Under the pieces are notes generated by a model. It saw only the letters and a list, made by a program, of their open reading frames with translations, was not told the DNA's origin and did not search any database. From positions 25,271-89,270 of the forward strand of contig JAUYBL010000017.1 in NCBI GenBank assembly GCA_030693065.1: 64,000 nt of DNA, written 5' to 3'. This DNA is from Methylococcaceae bacterium. Lineage in GTDB: Bacteria > Pseudomonadota > Gammaproteobacteria > Methylococcales > Methylomonadaceae. Positions 1-9,940 of the stretch are shown piece after piece. Made by a program: the position numbers and the translations under genes. Each line of letters begins with the position of its first letter. Position 1 is the first letter of the stretch.

Positions 1-667
1 TGGCGGCAGCAATCCTCGACCTGGAGAAATCTCATTAGCTCACAATGGCACGTTATTTCTTGATGAGTTGCCCGAGTTTGACCGTAAAGTGCTGGAAGTA
101 TTACGTGAACCGTTGGAAACCGGCCACATCACTATTTCCCGCGCCGCCCGCCAAGTGGATTTTCCCGCCCGCTTCCAGCTTATTGCCGCGATGAATCCTT
201 GCCCGTGCGGTTATCTGGGTGATGCTTCCGGCCGTTGTCATTGCACATCAGAACAAGTCATTCGCTATCGGGCTAAAGTGTCCGGCCCATTACTGGACCG
301 AATAGACATGCATCTGGACGTGCCTCGAGTATCCCACGATATTTTGCGGAAAGGCTCGCCTGATGGTGAAGAAAGTAGCGCCCAGATCCGAGCACGCGTC
401 GTCGCAGCAAGAAATATCGCCATAGCGCGGAGCGGTAAAGCCAACGCCGAATTAACCGCCAAAGAAGTTAAACATATTTGCGAACTTACTGAACCCGGCC
501 ACCAACTTTTACAGCAGGCCATGGATAAATTCGGCCTATCGAATCGAGCGTATCACCGCATTCTAAAACTCGCCCGGACCATCGCTGATCTGGCGCAAGC
601 TGAGCACATTAGCATCAACCATTTAAGCGAAGCCATTAGCTACCGCAAACTGGATCGACGTAGTTAA
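1..667 (+). CDS. comM: ComM/YifB-family Mg-chelatase-like AAA+ ATPase, 3' part
   Basis: The reading frame is open from base 2, so the 5' end lies outside the window and only about 222 C-terminal residues are seen. The visible part starts just before the Walker B segment (GTLFLDELPEF), followed by an arginine-rich sensor region, a short Cys cluster (NPCPCGYLGDASGRCHC) and the C-terminal Mg_chelatase_C helical domain. In the family, ComM is a hexameric helicase that promotes branch migration during natural transformation; YifB is the same protein in Escherichia coli. The Cys cluster is typical of this family. The gene ends 84 bp before the hybrid kinase on the same strand, with no obvious terminator between. 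Family is confident; a role in competence here is inferred only from homology. Confidence 0.88.
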   Translation, partial: GGSNPRPGEISLAHNGTLFLDELPEFDRKVLEVLREPLETGHITISRAARQVDFPARFQLIAAMNPCPCGYLGDASGRCHCTSEQVIRYRAKVSGPLLDRIDMHLDVPRVSHDILRKGSPDGEESSAQIRARVVAARNIAIARSGKANAELTAKEVKHICELTEPGHQLLQQAMDKFGLSNRAYHRILKLARTIADLAQAEHISINHLSEAISYRKLDRRS

Positions 668-751
668 GCCCACTAAATAGCCTCTATAACAAGCAGTTGT
701 TGCTTAATGGTCTACACTGTGGAAAGGTATATTTAGCCACTCAGCCAAGCC

Positions 752-3700
752 ATGACAAAATCCCTCAGTCATTCATTCGCCTACTCTCAACTCATTATTT
801 GCATCGTTATAGCCATTGCGGAAGCTCTAGTGATGTTAATGCTGGATGCACTCCCACAATGGGGCCTTACGTTAACTTCATCGCAAAATATTATTGTCGA
901 CACCGTATTGCTTTCATTGCTAGCTGCGCCACTGATTTGGCGATTATCACTTCGTCCACTAGCCATAAAAGTAAATGAGCAACAAGCCGAAAATGCGCGG
1001 CAAAGCCAAGAAAATTCACAACTGCTTCATGCCTTGGATGTTCATGCCTTAGTTAGCATGACTGATATTACCGGGCGCATTACCTACGTGAATGAGCAGT
1101 TCTGTCAGGTTTCCGGCTACAGTGAAAGCGAATTGCTCGGCCAAGATCACCGTATTATCAACTCCGGTTACCATGACAAAACCTTTTTTGGGGAAATATG
1201 GCGCACTATTGCCCAAGGTAAGTCCTGGCAGGGCGACGTGTGTAATCGCAACAAACAAGGCCTACTGTATTGGGTCGCCAGCACTATCGTGCCGCTATTA
1301 GGACAGAATGGTAAACCAACACAATATATTTCCATTCGTCGTGATATTACCAACATCAAAGAAAACGAAATCCGTTTGCTAACACTTAAGCGCGCGTTAG
1401 ATGCCAGTCGAGAGATGATTATTGTCACTGATGATCATGGCTGTATTCAGTACGCTAATCCGGCGTTATTTGATTTTACAGGTTGGCAAGAAGAGCAACT
1501 GGTTGGTAGACCCCCCAATATGCTGGATAGCCCAAATGCCGACCGACCAACCTTGGCTGACATGCAGCAGTGCTTAAACCAAGGTAAAGCGTGGCATGGA
1601 CGCTTACTTAACCGACGCAAAGGCACAGCCCCGTTTAGCATTGCCGGCCAAACCACACCGCCTGATACTCGTGATTACTGGGCAGACGTCAGTGTCACAG
1701 CTATACGTGATGCTAAAGATAAGCTGCTAGGCTATGTACAAATTCAGCGCGACATCACCAGCCTGGTCAATTTGGAACAGACTCAACTTCTGGAAAATGC
1801 CGACACTACCGCACGCTTGGCAATTTCCGAAACCTTACAACAAACCTTGCCGCTTAATGAGCGCTTTGCTCAGGTGCTCAATATTCTGTTTAACTTGAAG
1901 GCTTTTGATCTGCAACGTAAAGGTGGCATTTTTATTAAAGACCCGGATCAAGACTTTCTGGACATGTATGTCTTGCATGGTCAATTCAGCGAGGAATTTA
2001 TACGTCGCGAACAACGCATCCCATACGGCGCTTGCTTATGCGGACGAGCCGCTGTTTCACAAGAACTTATTGTCTCTGATGACTGCTTCTGCGACCCGCG
2101 TCATGAGCATCAATTTAACGGCATGCAGCCGCATGGTCATTACATCGTGCCGATAGTTTCGGCCGGCGCCACATTAGGAATACTGTTTCTTTATACTGAT
2201 CCATACCCGATACAAGCTGATTCGCGCCTGGCTATGCTGCGGCAAGTCGGCGACATGCTGGCATTGGCACTCTTACAGGAGCAAGCCAAGTTATCATTAG
2301 AAGCAGCTCGCGATGCCGCTGAACAAGCAACCAAAACTAAAGCTGAATTTTTAGCGAACATGAGCCATGAAATCCGCACACCTATGAATGGCGTGCTGGG
2401 TATGCTGGATATTCTGAAAGATACCGACCTAAGTCATGAGCAAGAGGATTTAGTAGCCACCGCTGCTAATTCTGCCGAATCTTTGTTAACCATCATTAAC
2501 GACATTCTGGACTTTTCTAAACTGGAGGCCGGCAAGTTCGAGTTGGAAAGCATTGAGTTCAATCTGCATTTGCTAGTAGAAGAGGTTTGCACCTTAATGT
2601 CTGGCCGTGCGCATAGCAAAGATTTAGAGCTGAACTGCTTTTTACACCCCAGCCTGCCGCCATATTGGCATGGCGACCCCACTCGCATACGGCAAGTGCT
2701 GACTAATTTAATCGGCAATGCCATCAAATTTACCGAACATGGCGAAGTGTCTGTAAAAGTATTTTGCCAAGAGCTAGCTAACGACAAACGCTTATTGCGT
2801 TTTGAAGTTAAAGACACCGGCATCGGCATGAGTACAGAAGGCCAGGCGCGTTTATTTCAACCCTTCAGCCAAGCCGATAGCTCAACTGCCCGCCGCTTTG
2901 GCGGCACAGGTTTAGGTCTGTCAATTTGCAAAAATCTAGTCAACATGATGGACGGTGCTATCGGCCTGGAAAGCGCCATAGACCAAGGCACCTGTTTCTG
3001 GTTTACCCTGCCGCTGCAGCCTACCATCAGCACAGAGCCTCGCCCGGCCGCTGATCTTTCAGGAAAACGCGCACTCATTGTTGATGACAATGCCACTAAC
3101 CGGAAAATTTTGCGCCATTATCTTCAGCACTGGGGAGTAATCGTTAACGAAGCGGATAATGCTGCCGATGCCTTAGCCGCGCTGGAAACTGCAGCAAAAA
3201 TCGGTGAAAACGTTGATATTTTATTATCAGATTTACATATGCCTGACATGGATGGTTTTGCGCTAGCTCGCGCCATCACCAATCACCCGGTCATTTCAGC
3301 AACGCCCCGTTTATTGTTATCATCAGGAGGCCTAGGTTTTGAAGCAGATCGGCTGGCGCTGGGTTTTGCTCAATGCTTGTTAAAACCAGTCCGGCAAACA
3401 CAGTTATTTGACGCAATTGTTAACGCCTTACAGACACCGATCAAACAAGTGAAAACTGCTACTAAAACGTCTACGGCTCAAGCTGATTACAGCAATAAGC
3501 GTATTCTGGTTGCCGAAGACAACAAGGTTAATCAAAAAGTTATACAGGCTATGTTGGGCAAATTTAACTGTATTCCGGATTTAGCTGAAAATGGTCAAGA
3601 GGCTTTAGATTTACTCGCTCAGCACCACTATGATTTGGTATTAATGGACTGCCAAATGCCGGTAATGGATGGCTATGAAGCGGCACGCAAGCTACGCAGC

Positions 3701-4267
3701 CTAGAGTTGACACATAAGACTGACCGCATACCCGTCATCGCCTTAACAGCGCATGCCGCCAGCGGTGAACGCGAAAAATGCTTAGCTGCTGGCATGGATG
3801 ATTTCCTCACTAAACCTATCTCAAGACTCAAACTAGCCATTACACTAGCGCACTGGCTGGACGAATCCAGCCAAGCTGAGACAATAGTGCCAGACAACCG
3901 CATCGCTATTAAACAAAGCCATCTGGAGGTATGGAACCAAGCCGCTGCGCTTAAACAGTTAGATGAAGATCAGGAGCTACTCAACGATATGATCGACTTA
4001 TTTTTGAAGGAAACTCCAGCCAGAATACTTGATCTTGAAAATGCGCTTGCACAGGATAATCTTATCGCGCTAGCGGATGCCGCTCATGCCCTTAAAGGCA
4101 TGGCCGGACATTTTTGTGCTGACTTGCTACAATCCAGCGCGGCCAGTCTGGAACACAGCGCGCGCCAGGGTGATCCTGCTAACTTTCAGCAAATGACCAC
4201 ACCAGTTGTAAACGCAGCGCTTAGCTTAATCAGCATCCTGCAACAATCACAAGGCACCCACCTATGA
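752..4267 (+). CDS. Hybrid sensor histidine kinase (PAS-PAS-GAF-HisKA-HATPase-REC-REC-Hpt)
   Basis: A 1171-residue tripartite hybrid kinase. Two hydrophobic segments near residues 13-32 and 46-66 anchor it in the inner membrane with almost no periplasmic loop, so sensing is probably cytoplasmic or in the membrane. Two PAS domains follow (about 90-210 and 215-340), then a GAF domain (about 355-510), HisKA with the phospho-accepting His539 in SHEIRTP, and HATPase_c with the DTGIGM and GGTGLGLSI boxes. Two receiver domains have Asp827 and Asp966, and a C-terminal Hpt domain carries His1112 (AHALKGMAGH). All phosphorelay residues are present. The stop overlaps the next start as ATGA, so the HDOD-REC-GGDEF protein is translated with it and is the likely phosphorelay target. 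The ATG at 752 has only a weak ribosome-binding site. The signal is unknown. Confidence 0.93.
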   Translation: MTKSLSHSFAYSQLIICIVIAIAEALVMLMLDALPQWGLTLTSSQNIIVDTVLLSLLAAPLIWRLSLRPLAIKVNEQQAENARQSQENSQLLHALDVHALVSMTDITGRITYVNEQFCQVSGYSESELLGQDHRIINSGYHDKTFFGEIWRTIAQGKSWQGDVCNRNKQGLLYWVASTIVPLLGQNGKPTQYISIRRDITNIKENEIRLLTLKRALDASREMIIVTDDHGCIQYANPALFDFTGWQEEQLVGRPPNMLDSPNADRPTLADMQQCLNQGKAWHGRLLNRRKGTAPFSIAGQTTPPDTRDYWADVSVTAIRDAKDKLLGYVQIQRDITSLVNLEQTQLLENADTTARLAISETLQQTLPLNERFAQVLNILFNLKAFDLQRKGGIFIKDPDQDFLDMYVLHGQFSEEFIRREQRIPYGACLCGRAAVSQELIVSDDCFCDPRHEHQFNGMQPHGHYIVPIVSAGATLGILFLYTDPYPIQADSRLAMLRQVGDMLALALLQEQAKLSLEAARDAAEQATKTKAEFLANMSHEIRTPMNGVLGMLDILKDTDLSHEQEDLVATAANSAESLLTIINDILDFSKLEAGKFELESIEFNLHLLVEEVCTLMSGRAHSKDLELNCFLHPSLPPYWHGDPTRIRQVLTNLIGNAIKFTEHGEVSVKVFCQELANDKRLLRFEVKDTGIGMSTEGQARLFQPFSQADSSTARRFGGTGLGLSICKNLVNMMDGAIGLESAIDQGTCFWFTLPLQPTISTEPRPAADLSGKRALIVDDNATNRKILRHYLQHWGVIVNEADNAADALAALETAAKIGENVDILLSDLHMPDMDGFALARAITNHPVISATPRLLLSSGGLGFEADRLALGFAQCLLKPVRQTQLFDAIVNALQTPIKQVKTATKTSTAQADYSNKRILVAEDNKVNQKVIQAMLGKFNCIPDLAENGQEALDLLAQHHYDLVLMDCQMPVMDGYEAARKLRSLELTHKTDRIPVIALTAHAASGEREKCLAAGMDDFLTKPISRLKLAITLAHWLDESSQAETIVPDNRIAIKQSHLEVWNQAAALKQLDEDQELLNDMIDLFLKETPARILDLENALAQDNLIALADAAHALKGMAGHFCADLLQSSAASLEHSARQGDPANFQQMTTPVVNAALSLISILQQSQGTHL

Positions 4268-6120
4268 GCAACGAATTCAACTTTCATGAACTTAAAGCCG
4301 CCGAGCGCTTGCCGTCACCCTCAGGGACAGCGCTAGCCATCATGCAGCTAGTACAAAAAGAAGATGCTTCGATACAAAAAGTAGCCGAGCTGGTAAAGGT
4401 CGATCCCGCCTTAAGCGGACGCATCATCAGTTTCGCCAATTCGGCAGCCTTTGGTGCCCGACGGCCAATAGCCAATATTAACGACGCAACTATCATGATG
4501 GGCATGCAACCGGTGCGTAATTTCGCACTCAGTCTGTCATTAGTCAGCAATCATCGCGGCGGACATTGCCCGGGATTTGATTATGGCGCTTATTGGGCAC
4601 AAGCATTGGCGATGGCCGTGGCTATTGCCGCAATTACCGCACGGGAGCGCACCGTTACCCCGGAAGAAGCATTTACCCTAGGCCTGTTATCCGATATTGG
4701 ACGGCTAGCATTAGCGACTGCCTGGTCAGATATTTATGGTGAATGCCTCAATAGCGCCCAAGGGTCTGAGTTGCTTAATCTTGAACGCGAACGTTTTGCT
4801 GTCGATCACAAAGAACTCACGCTATTGCTCTTACAGGACTGGGGATTTCCTGGAATATTTCTTGATGCCCTAAAACTCAGCCTTGAGCCACCCGCTGAAG
4901 AAAACTCTCGCACTACTCGTTTGGCCCGACAACTAGCATTTGCACGCCTGCTTAGCCGCTACTGTATCGGCGATGATCAATACCGCACGTCTTTGCTGCC
5001 CGGCTTACAACAAGAAGCAGGCGCCCACGGCTTAGAAAATGAGGTGCTAACTTCGTTTATCGATGAAATCATTCAACAATGGCATGACTGGGGTAAACAA
5101 ATAGAAATCAAAACCGACGTGGCCAAAATATTTGCGGTTGACCAACATGAGCAGAACCACACATTACCTGGACTGGATATTTTATTAGTCGACGATGACC
5201 CGATAATGCTAGCTCGCTTATCAAAACAACTTGCGACCGCAGGCCATCGCGTTGAAACCTGTCGTGATGGTGAATCCGCTTTAAAGCATGTCATTGAACA
5301 TCATCCGCAACTAGTCATTACCGACTGGCGTATGAAGCCGATGGACGGTCTGACGCTGTGCAAAGCTTTACGAAGTTCTGATATTGGTAAGAATCTATAT
5401 CTAATTATGCTTACCGCCACAGAAAGCGAAGATTCGTTAGTTGAAGCTTTCGATGCTGGCATTGACGACTTTGTTACCAAACCTGTCAGTTTGCGTGTGT
5501 TGCTGGCGCGAATCCGTGCTGGTCAGCGCATAGTATTACTACAACAAGAAGTAGAGCGGGAAAAACAAGATATTCAACGCTTCAGTGCCGAACTTGCCGT
5601 GGCCAATCGCCGCCTAGGCATGATGGCAAACACCGATATTCTCACCGGCTTGCCTAATCGCCGTTATGCTTTGACCCGCTTGGAACAAGAATGGGACACC
5701 GCACAGCGTTACAAACGGCCGTTAAGTGTGTTAATGCTGGATTTGGATCATTTCAAATCTGTTAACGATACTCTCGGCCATGATGCTGGAGATGTAGTTT
5801 TAGCGCATGCGGCAAAAATCATGAAAGCTGCTGCCAGAGCAAGCGACATCGCTTGCCGCCTGGGCGGAGAAGAATTCCTGGTGATTGCAACCAATACCGA
5901 TGGCGCCACTGCAGTGTTGTTAGCCGAACGAATTCGCAGCGCCATACAGACTAATCAACCCAAAGATATTGGCTTATTAAGACCCATTACTGTCAGTATT
6001 GGTGTGGCCGGCTCAGTAGGTAGCAAACCCGGCTGGCAAGAGTTAATCAAACTTGCTGATCAAGCACTATATAAAGTCAAAGCCGGTAACCGTAATGCGG
6101 TCCAGTTGGCGTCGATATAA
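4264..6120 (+). CDS. HDOD-REC-GGDEF response regulator, probable diguanylate cyclase
   Basis: A 618-residue protein with an unusual order: an N-terminal HDOD domain (about residues 10-215), a receiver domain (about 305-425) with phospho-acceptor Asp354 in LVITDWRMKP, a short coiled coil, and a C-terminal GGDEF domain. The active-site motif is GGEEF (residues 534-538), a functional variant in known cyclases. The product-inhibition I-site RxxD (RASD) lies five residues before it, so allosteric c-di-GMP feedback is likely kept. The start overlaps the kinase stop by four bases, pointing to translational coupling and to this being the kinase's output. HDOD domains lack HD-GYP catalytic residues and usually act as interaction modules. 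Inferred role: phosphorelay-controlled c-di-GMP synthesis. Confidence 0.92.
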   Translation: MSNEFNFHELKAAERLPSPSGTALAIMQLVQKEDASIQKVAELVKVDPALSGRIISFANSAAFGARRPIANINDATIMMGMQPVRNFALSLSLVSNHRGGHCPGFDYGAYWAQALAMAVAIAAITARERTVTPEEAFTLGLLSDIGRLALATAWSDIYGECLNSAQGSELLNLERERFAVDHKELTLLLLQDWGFPGIFLDALKLSLEPPAEENSRTTRLARQLAFARLLSRYCIGDDQYRTSLLPGLQQEAGAHGLENEVLTSFIDEIIQQWHDWGKQIEIKTDVAKIFAVDQHEQNHTLPGLDILLVDDDPIMLARLSKQLATAGHRVETCRDGESALKHVIEHHPQLVITDWRMKPMDGLTLCKALRSSDIGKNLYLIMLTATESEDSLVEAFDAGIDDFVTKPVSLRVLLARIRAGQRIVLLQQEVEREKQDIQRFSAELAVANRRLGMMANTDILTGLPNRRYALTRLEQEWDTAQRYKRPLSVLMLDLDHFKSVNDTLGHDAGDVVLAHAAKIMKAAARASDIACRLGGEEFLVIATNTDGATAVLLAERIRSAIQTNQPKDIGLLRPITVSIGVAGSVGSKPGWQELIKLADQALYKVKAGNRNAVQLASI

Positions 6121-6416
6121 TGAATAGCAATGTTCAAATCACTCATAAATTTTGCCATTGTTAATCCGTTAGCACCTACATCTTGCCACGTGGATTTTTA
6201 TATGAAGCCAAGGTGCATCAGGCTTTTTAAATGCTTATTTGCCAGCATACCAAAACCTACTAACCCCATCTAAAGCATTGCCGTAGACAGACGCTTCGCA
6301 TTCTGAACGGATTACATCCCCTCTTTATTGTTGTATTATCTGTGCCTGAACTGCTTGATTTAAAAGCAGGCTGGGGCGGCCCCGAATTTCGACGATAGAA
6401 TTTTTAAGGATTAAGC
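6121..6416. other. Intergenic region without a recognised gene
   Basis: 296 bases between the HDOD-REC-GGDEF gene and the BON lipoprotein. I see no ORF with coding character, no repeat shared with the rest of the window and no copy of the 19-bp operator motif. The promoter of the BON lipoprotein must lie here, but I could not place it. Confidence 0.5.
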
Positions 6417-6734
6417 ATGATGAGTAAATTAAAGTTGATAGTACGTTTTTTTATGGGTTTGTTGCTGATAATGGCCATAGCCGGTTGTGCTGGTAGCCAA
6501 AAAACCGCAAGCACTGGAGAATTTTTTGACGACTCTGTGTTAACCACCAAAGTTAAAGCCTCAATACTGGGGGATTCCAGATTGAAAGTAATGCAAATCA
6601 ATGTCGAAACATTTAAAGGTGTGGTGCTGTTAAGTGGTTTTGTCGACTCCGCCGCGGCTGCCAAAAGGGCAGTAGAAATTGCCCGAACCATCAGAGGCGT
6701 CAAATCCGTTAACAACGCGTTAGTTGTTAAATAA
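6417..6734 (+). CDS. BON-domain lipoprotein
   Basis: A 105-residue secreted lipoprotein. The N-terminus has a charged start, a hydrophobic core and a lipobox ending in IAGC, so it is probably lipidated and placed in the outer membrane or periplasm. The rest is one BON domain, including the family-typical stretch FDDSVLTTKVKASILGDSRL, then VKVMQINVETFKGVVLLSGF and a C-terminal RGVKSVNNALVVK. BON domains, as in OsmY, bind phospholipid or stabilise the envelope under osmotic stress. A ribosome-binding AAGGA lies upstream; either of two adjacent ATG codons (6417, 6420) could be used. It is a close relative of the BON lipoprotein at 28905-29219, but here it stands alone with its own terminator and without the 19-bp operator. 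Confidence 0.88.
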   Translation: MMSKLKLIVRFFMGLLLIMAIAGCAGSQKTASTGEFFDDSVLTTKVKASILGDSRLKVMQINVETFKGVVLLSGFVDSAAAAKRAVEIARTIRGVKSVNNALVVK

Positions 6735-6742
6735 GCATTTTT

Positions 6743-6780
6743 GCTGTCATCGTCTAATCACGATGACAGCTCCCATTTTT
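6743..6780 (+). terminator. Rho-independent terminator after BON lipoprotein
   Basis: An 11-bp perfect stem (GCTGTCATCGT paired with ACGATGACAGC, loop of six) is followed by TCCC and a run of six T. It lies 8 bases after the BON stop codon. Confidence 0.85.
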
Positions 6781-6900
6781 TAGTTATTTAAATCTTGCAG
6801 CAGCTTTCGCATTACTCGAATCAATGCGATGCCTTTCACGGCAGTCACTGGCAATTTGCCACTCGACAAATCTATTTTTCTCACCCATTCGTTTTTTTGC

Positions 6901-9288
6901 ATGACTAATCCTTTACATCTTGCGCCGAGCACACTCAAGCTACATATTGACCTGTCTGACCTCCACATTCCCAAAGAAGCCCCTAAGACCGCGACAGCGA
7001 TTCTAGGCCAGCCCAGAGCTCAGGCCGCATTGGAATTTGGTATTGCGATGAATATGCCTGGCTACAATATTTTTGTGATGGGGGAACCTGGATTAGGGCG
7101 GTTATCAATGATTACCCAGCATTTAGATGCGTTGGCCGGACAACTACCCCCGCCGCCTTCCTATGCCTATATCAATAATTTTGATAACCCGCGCGAGCCT
7201 ACTGCTCTTAAGCTACCGGCAGGACAAGGTCAGCATTTAAACCAAGACATCGAAAAGTTACTTGATAACTTGCTGGCTACGTTCCCGGCAGCGTTTGAAA
7301 GCCCTGCCTATCAGCAAAAAAAGAGTGCCATCGAACGGCATTTCAGTCAGCTATTTAATGCGGCAATCGATTTGGTCGAAAAAAAGACTCGAGGGTTAAA
7401 CATTGCGCTGTTCCGTGAAGGTGAGTCCATTACTTTTGCACCACTGCGCAAAAACAAAGCCCTGGATGAAGAGCAATTCAGTCAGCTACCGCAAACAGAA
7501 CGTGAGTCTTTTCATAAACACGTTGAAGAGTTAGAAGATTATCTCGGCGAGGTTTTGTTGGAAATGCCGCAATGGCGCCGTGATATGGTGGAAAAATTCA
7601 GGCAACTAGACAACGACACAATCAGCGTAGCAATAGATCCGCTTTTTGAGGAATTGCATACGGCCTATCAAGGTATCGATGATGCCCTTATTTATCTGAC
7701 AAAAATCAGAAAAAATATGCAGCAATCCATTACCGATTACCTAATGCCCGGACGATCATCAGAGACAAATGAAAACTCGCTAAGACGCATACTACTGGAA
7801 CAATACGCACCCAACATTTTGGTAGATCATCAAGAAGACTCAGGGGCACCGGTCATTTTCGAGCCCCACCCTATCTATCAAAACCTGTTTGGCCGTATTG
7901 AATATGTCAGCGAACAAGGCACATTGGTAACCAATTACCGACGGATTTGTGCAGGTTCATTGCATCGCGCCAATGGCGGTTATTTAATTATCGATGCAGA
8001 AAAATTACTGACGTTCCCATTCGTTTGGGACGCACTCAAGCGAGCCCTGCAATCCGGGCGCATTGAAATTGAATCGCCCTATGCTGAATTAGGTATTAAT
8101 CCTATTACCTTAAAGCCTGAAGTCATCCCTCTAAACGTTAAAGTGATTTTGGTCGGACCTCGTGACATTTACTATCTGTTGGAAGAACTGGACAGTGAAT
8201 TTAATGAGATGTTCAAAATTTTGGCCGATTTTGACAATTACATTTCACGCACCGACGAGTCCATGCAACAGTTTGCGTTGTTACTGATTAAACACGCCGC
8301 CGATACTACCGCCAAGGCACTAACCCGCACTGCGATCCAGTGTTTGATTGAGCACAGCTGTCGTTTATCAGAAAATCAGCAACATTTTTCAGCGCGTATC
8401 AATGACTCGCTGGACATCATTGCCGAAGCTAATCTGTTTTGCCAAAAAAGCCTTGCTGAACAAATTGATAGGGTTCATGTTGAGCAAGCATTGGCTGCCA
8501 GAGAATATCGTAACGGCCGGTTATCACAAACCATTCTCGAAGAAATGCTTGACGGTACCATACTGATTGACACTGACGGCGAGGCAGTCGGCAAAATTAA
8601 TGGCCTGACGGTGCTGGAAGTGGGCGGCAGCAGTTTTGGCGCACCTGCTCGCATCACTGCCTCGGTATATCCTGGCTCACGAGGCATTGTCGACGTAGAA
8701 CGTGAAGTTGAGTTGGGCCAGCCGATACACTCCAAAGGCGTGATGATTTTATCCGGGTATTTGGGGCATTGTTATGCTCAAGAGTTCCCTCTGGCCATTT
8801 CAGCGAGCATAGCTATAGAGCAATCTTATGGTTATATCGATGGCGACAGCGCGTCACTTGCCGAACTATGCTGCTTAATTTCCGCGTTGACGCGAACGCC
8901 GATTAAACAAGCTTTTGCGATTACCGGCTCTATCAATCAATATGGCGAGGTGCAGGCGATTGGCGGGGTAAATGAAAAAATAGAGGGCTATTTTCGTTTA
9001 TGTCAGGCGCGAGGGCTAAATGGACAGCATGCTGTGATTATCCCGGCTGCCAATAAACGCAATTTAATGTTAAAGCAGGAAGTAATCGACGCTGTCACAC
9101 AAGGTTTGTTTGCAGTTTATGCCGTTGCTAACGTCGATGAAACTTTAGAGCTTTTAACCGGACAGGTCGCCGGAGTTGCGGACAACGAGGGTAATTATCC
9201 GGAAAATACTATCAATTTCCTCGCTATATCTCGCTTAAAGGAAATTTCCGAACTGGCACATGAAGATGAGAAGGAAGAAGGTGATTGA
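6901..9288 (+). CDS. Lon-like ATP-dependent protease (AAA_32 / LonB-YcbZ type)
   Basis: About 795 residues: an N-terminal AAA_32-type ATPase region and a C-terminal Lon protease domain. The P-loop reads GEPGLGR, with Arg where classical Walker A has Lys, which I recall as usual in this family. The proteolytic dyad is intact: Ser650 in DGDSAS and Lys693 in GGVNEKIEGY, numbered from this start. The family degrades misfolded or regulatory proteins in the cytoplasm; substrates are unknown. The frame is open upstream to an ATG at 6829, adding 24 residues, but family members normally start close to the MTNPLHLAPS segment, so 6901 is chosen; neither start has a clear ribosome-binding site. The gene converges on the SPOR-protein gene across a hairpin. 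Confidence 0.88.
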   Translation: MTNPLHLAPSTLKLHIDLSDLHIPKEAPKTATAILGQPRAQAALEFGIAMNMPGYNIFVMGEPGLGRLSMITQHLDALAGQLPPPPSYAYINNFDNPREPTALKLPAGQGQHLNQDIEKLLDNLLATFPAAFESPAYQQKKSAIERHFSQLFNAAIDLVEKKTRGLNIALFREGESITFAPLRKNKALDEEQFSQLPQTERESFHKHVEELEDYLGEVLLEMPQWRRDMVEKFRQLDNDTISVAIDPLFEELHTAYQGIDDALIYLTKIRKNMQQSITDYLMPGRSSETNENSLRRILLEQYAPNILVDHQEDSGAPVIFEPHPIYQNLFGRIEYVSEQGTLVTNYRRICAGSLHRANGGYLIIDAEKLLTFPFVWDALKRALQSGRIEIESPYAELGINPITLKPEVIPLNVKVILVGPRDIYYLLEELDSEFNEMFKILADFDNYISRTDESMQQFALLLIKHAADTTAKALTRTAIQCLIEHSCRLSENQQHFSARINDSLDIIAEANLFCQKSLAEQIDRVHVEQALAAREYRNGRLSQTILEEMLDGTILIDTDGEAVGKINGLTVLEVGGSSFGAPARITASVYPGSRGIVDVEREVELGQPIHSKGVMILSGYLGHCYAQEFPLAISASIAIEQSYGYIDGDSASLAELCCLISALTRTPIKQAFAITGSINQYGEVQAIGGVNEKIEGYFRLCQARGLNGQHAVIIPAANKRNLMLKQEVIDAVTQGLFAVYAVANVDETLELLTGQVAGVADNEGNYPENTINFLAISRLKEISELAHEDEKEEGD

Positions 9289-9296
9289 TTTTTTGG

Positions 9297-9324
9297 ACTC
9301 GGCCAGTGCTGCAGCTGGCCGAGT
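9297..9324. terminator. Hairpin between convergent genes
   Basis: A 10-bp perfect stem (ACTCGGCCAG with CTGGCCGAGT, loop of eight) lies in the 46-bp gap between the Lon-like gene and the SPOR gene. It has no good T-run on either strand, so it is a probable rather than certain bidirectional terminator. Confidence 0.55.
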
Positions 9325-9334
9325 GGTTAATTTC

Positions 9335-9940
9335 TTAGTGACCCGCCTCGGTAACAACGACATCAATCCCATTTTGGCGTAATCGCGCACGAATACTGCT
9401 GACACTGGACATCTTTGATAACGGACCCATTTTGACCCGATACCAAGTAGCATCGCCGACCTTGGCTTTTTCAACTCGAGACTCGATACCCATGAGAGCA
9501 AGCTTAGCTTTCATGTTGTTGGCATCCTTAAATTCTTTAAAGGAGCCGGCTTGTAGGATATAGCTGCTTTCTTTACCCTGCCCCACGCGTTCTTCACGCG
9601 TACGGGTACCAATTTCGTAATCTGGCACCACAACTTCTTTTTCAGGAAGAATGGTATAGAAATCAAATCGCGGAATTGCAGGGCCTGTCTCTACTTTAAC
9701 CTCTGGCTTGACAGCTGATTTTTCCGGAGTAGGCGGTACTGGAATGGCCTGGGTAAGTGCTTGCGAGTCAGATTGCGCTGGTTTGGGTCCGCTGCGTAAA
9801 TAAACCAAAAATACGACAAAGCTAATAACCAAGGCAGTGATGAGCATCCATTTCCACAGGCTAATGCTTTGAGGACCATCATAATACCCGCGCTTCGAAT
9901 GGCGTTTGCCTTGGCCGCTGTGTTTGTAGTCTCTAGCCAT
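9335..9940 (-). CDS. SPOR-domain inner-membrane protein (FtsN-like)
   Basis: A 201-residue bitopic protein. A basic cytoplasmic tail (residues 1-28) is followed by one transmembrane helix (about 31-49), a Pro-rich linker and a C-terminal SPOR domain from about residue 125 (SSYILQAGSFKEFKDANNMK). SPOR domains bind denuded peptidoglycan strands at the division site, so this is a likely septal cell-wall protein. The position directly downstream of argS, overlapping it by one base (TAATG), matches the common gammaproteobacterial argS-SPOR arrangement and implies co-transcription. It resembles FtsN in topology and size, but the essential N-terminal FtsN motif is not obvious, so I do not assign ftsN. 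Confidence 0.85.
   Translation of the reverse strand: MARDYKHSGQGKRHSKRGYYDGPQSISLWKWMLITALVISFVVFLVYLRSGPKPAQSDSQALTQAIPVPPTPEKSAVKPEVKVETGPAIPRFDFYTILPEKEVVVPDYEIGTRTREERVGQGKESSYILQAGSFKEFKDANNMKAKLALMGIESRVEKAKVGDATWYRVKMGPLSKMSSVSSIRARLRQNGIDVVVTEAGH

Noticed and set aside
697..978. 93-codon ORF overlapping the start of the hybrid kinase
   Set aside because: Different frame within the kinase N-terminus; no family features and poor start.
6264..6294. Possible extra operator-like site before the BON lipoprotein at 6417
   Set aside because: Only the trailing ACAGAC matches; the palindromic core bases do not.
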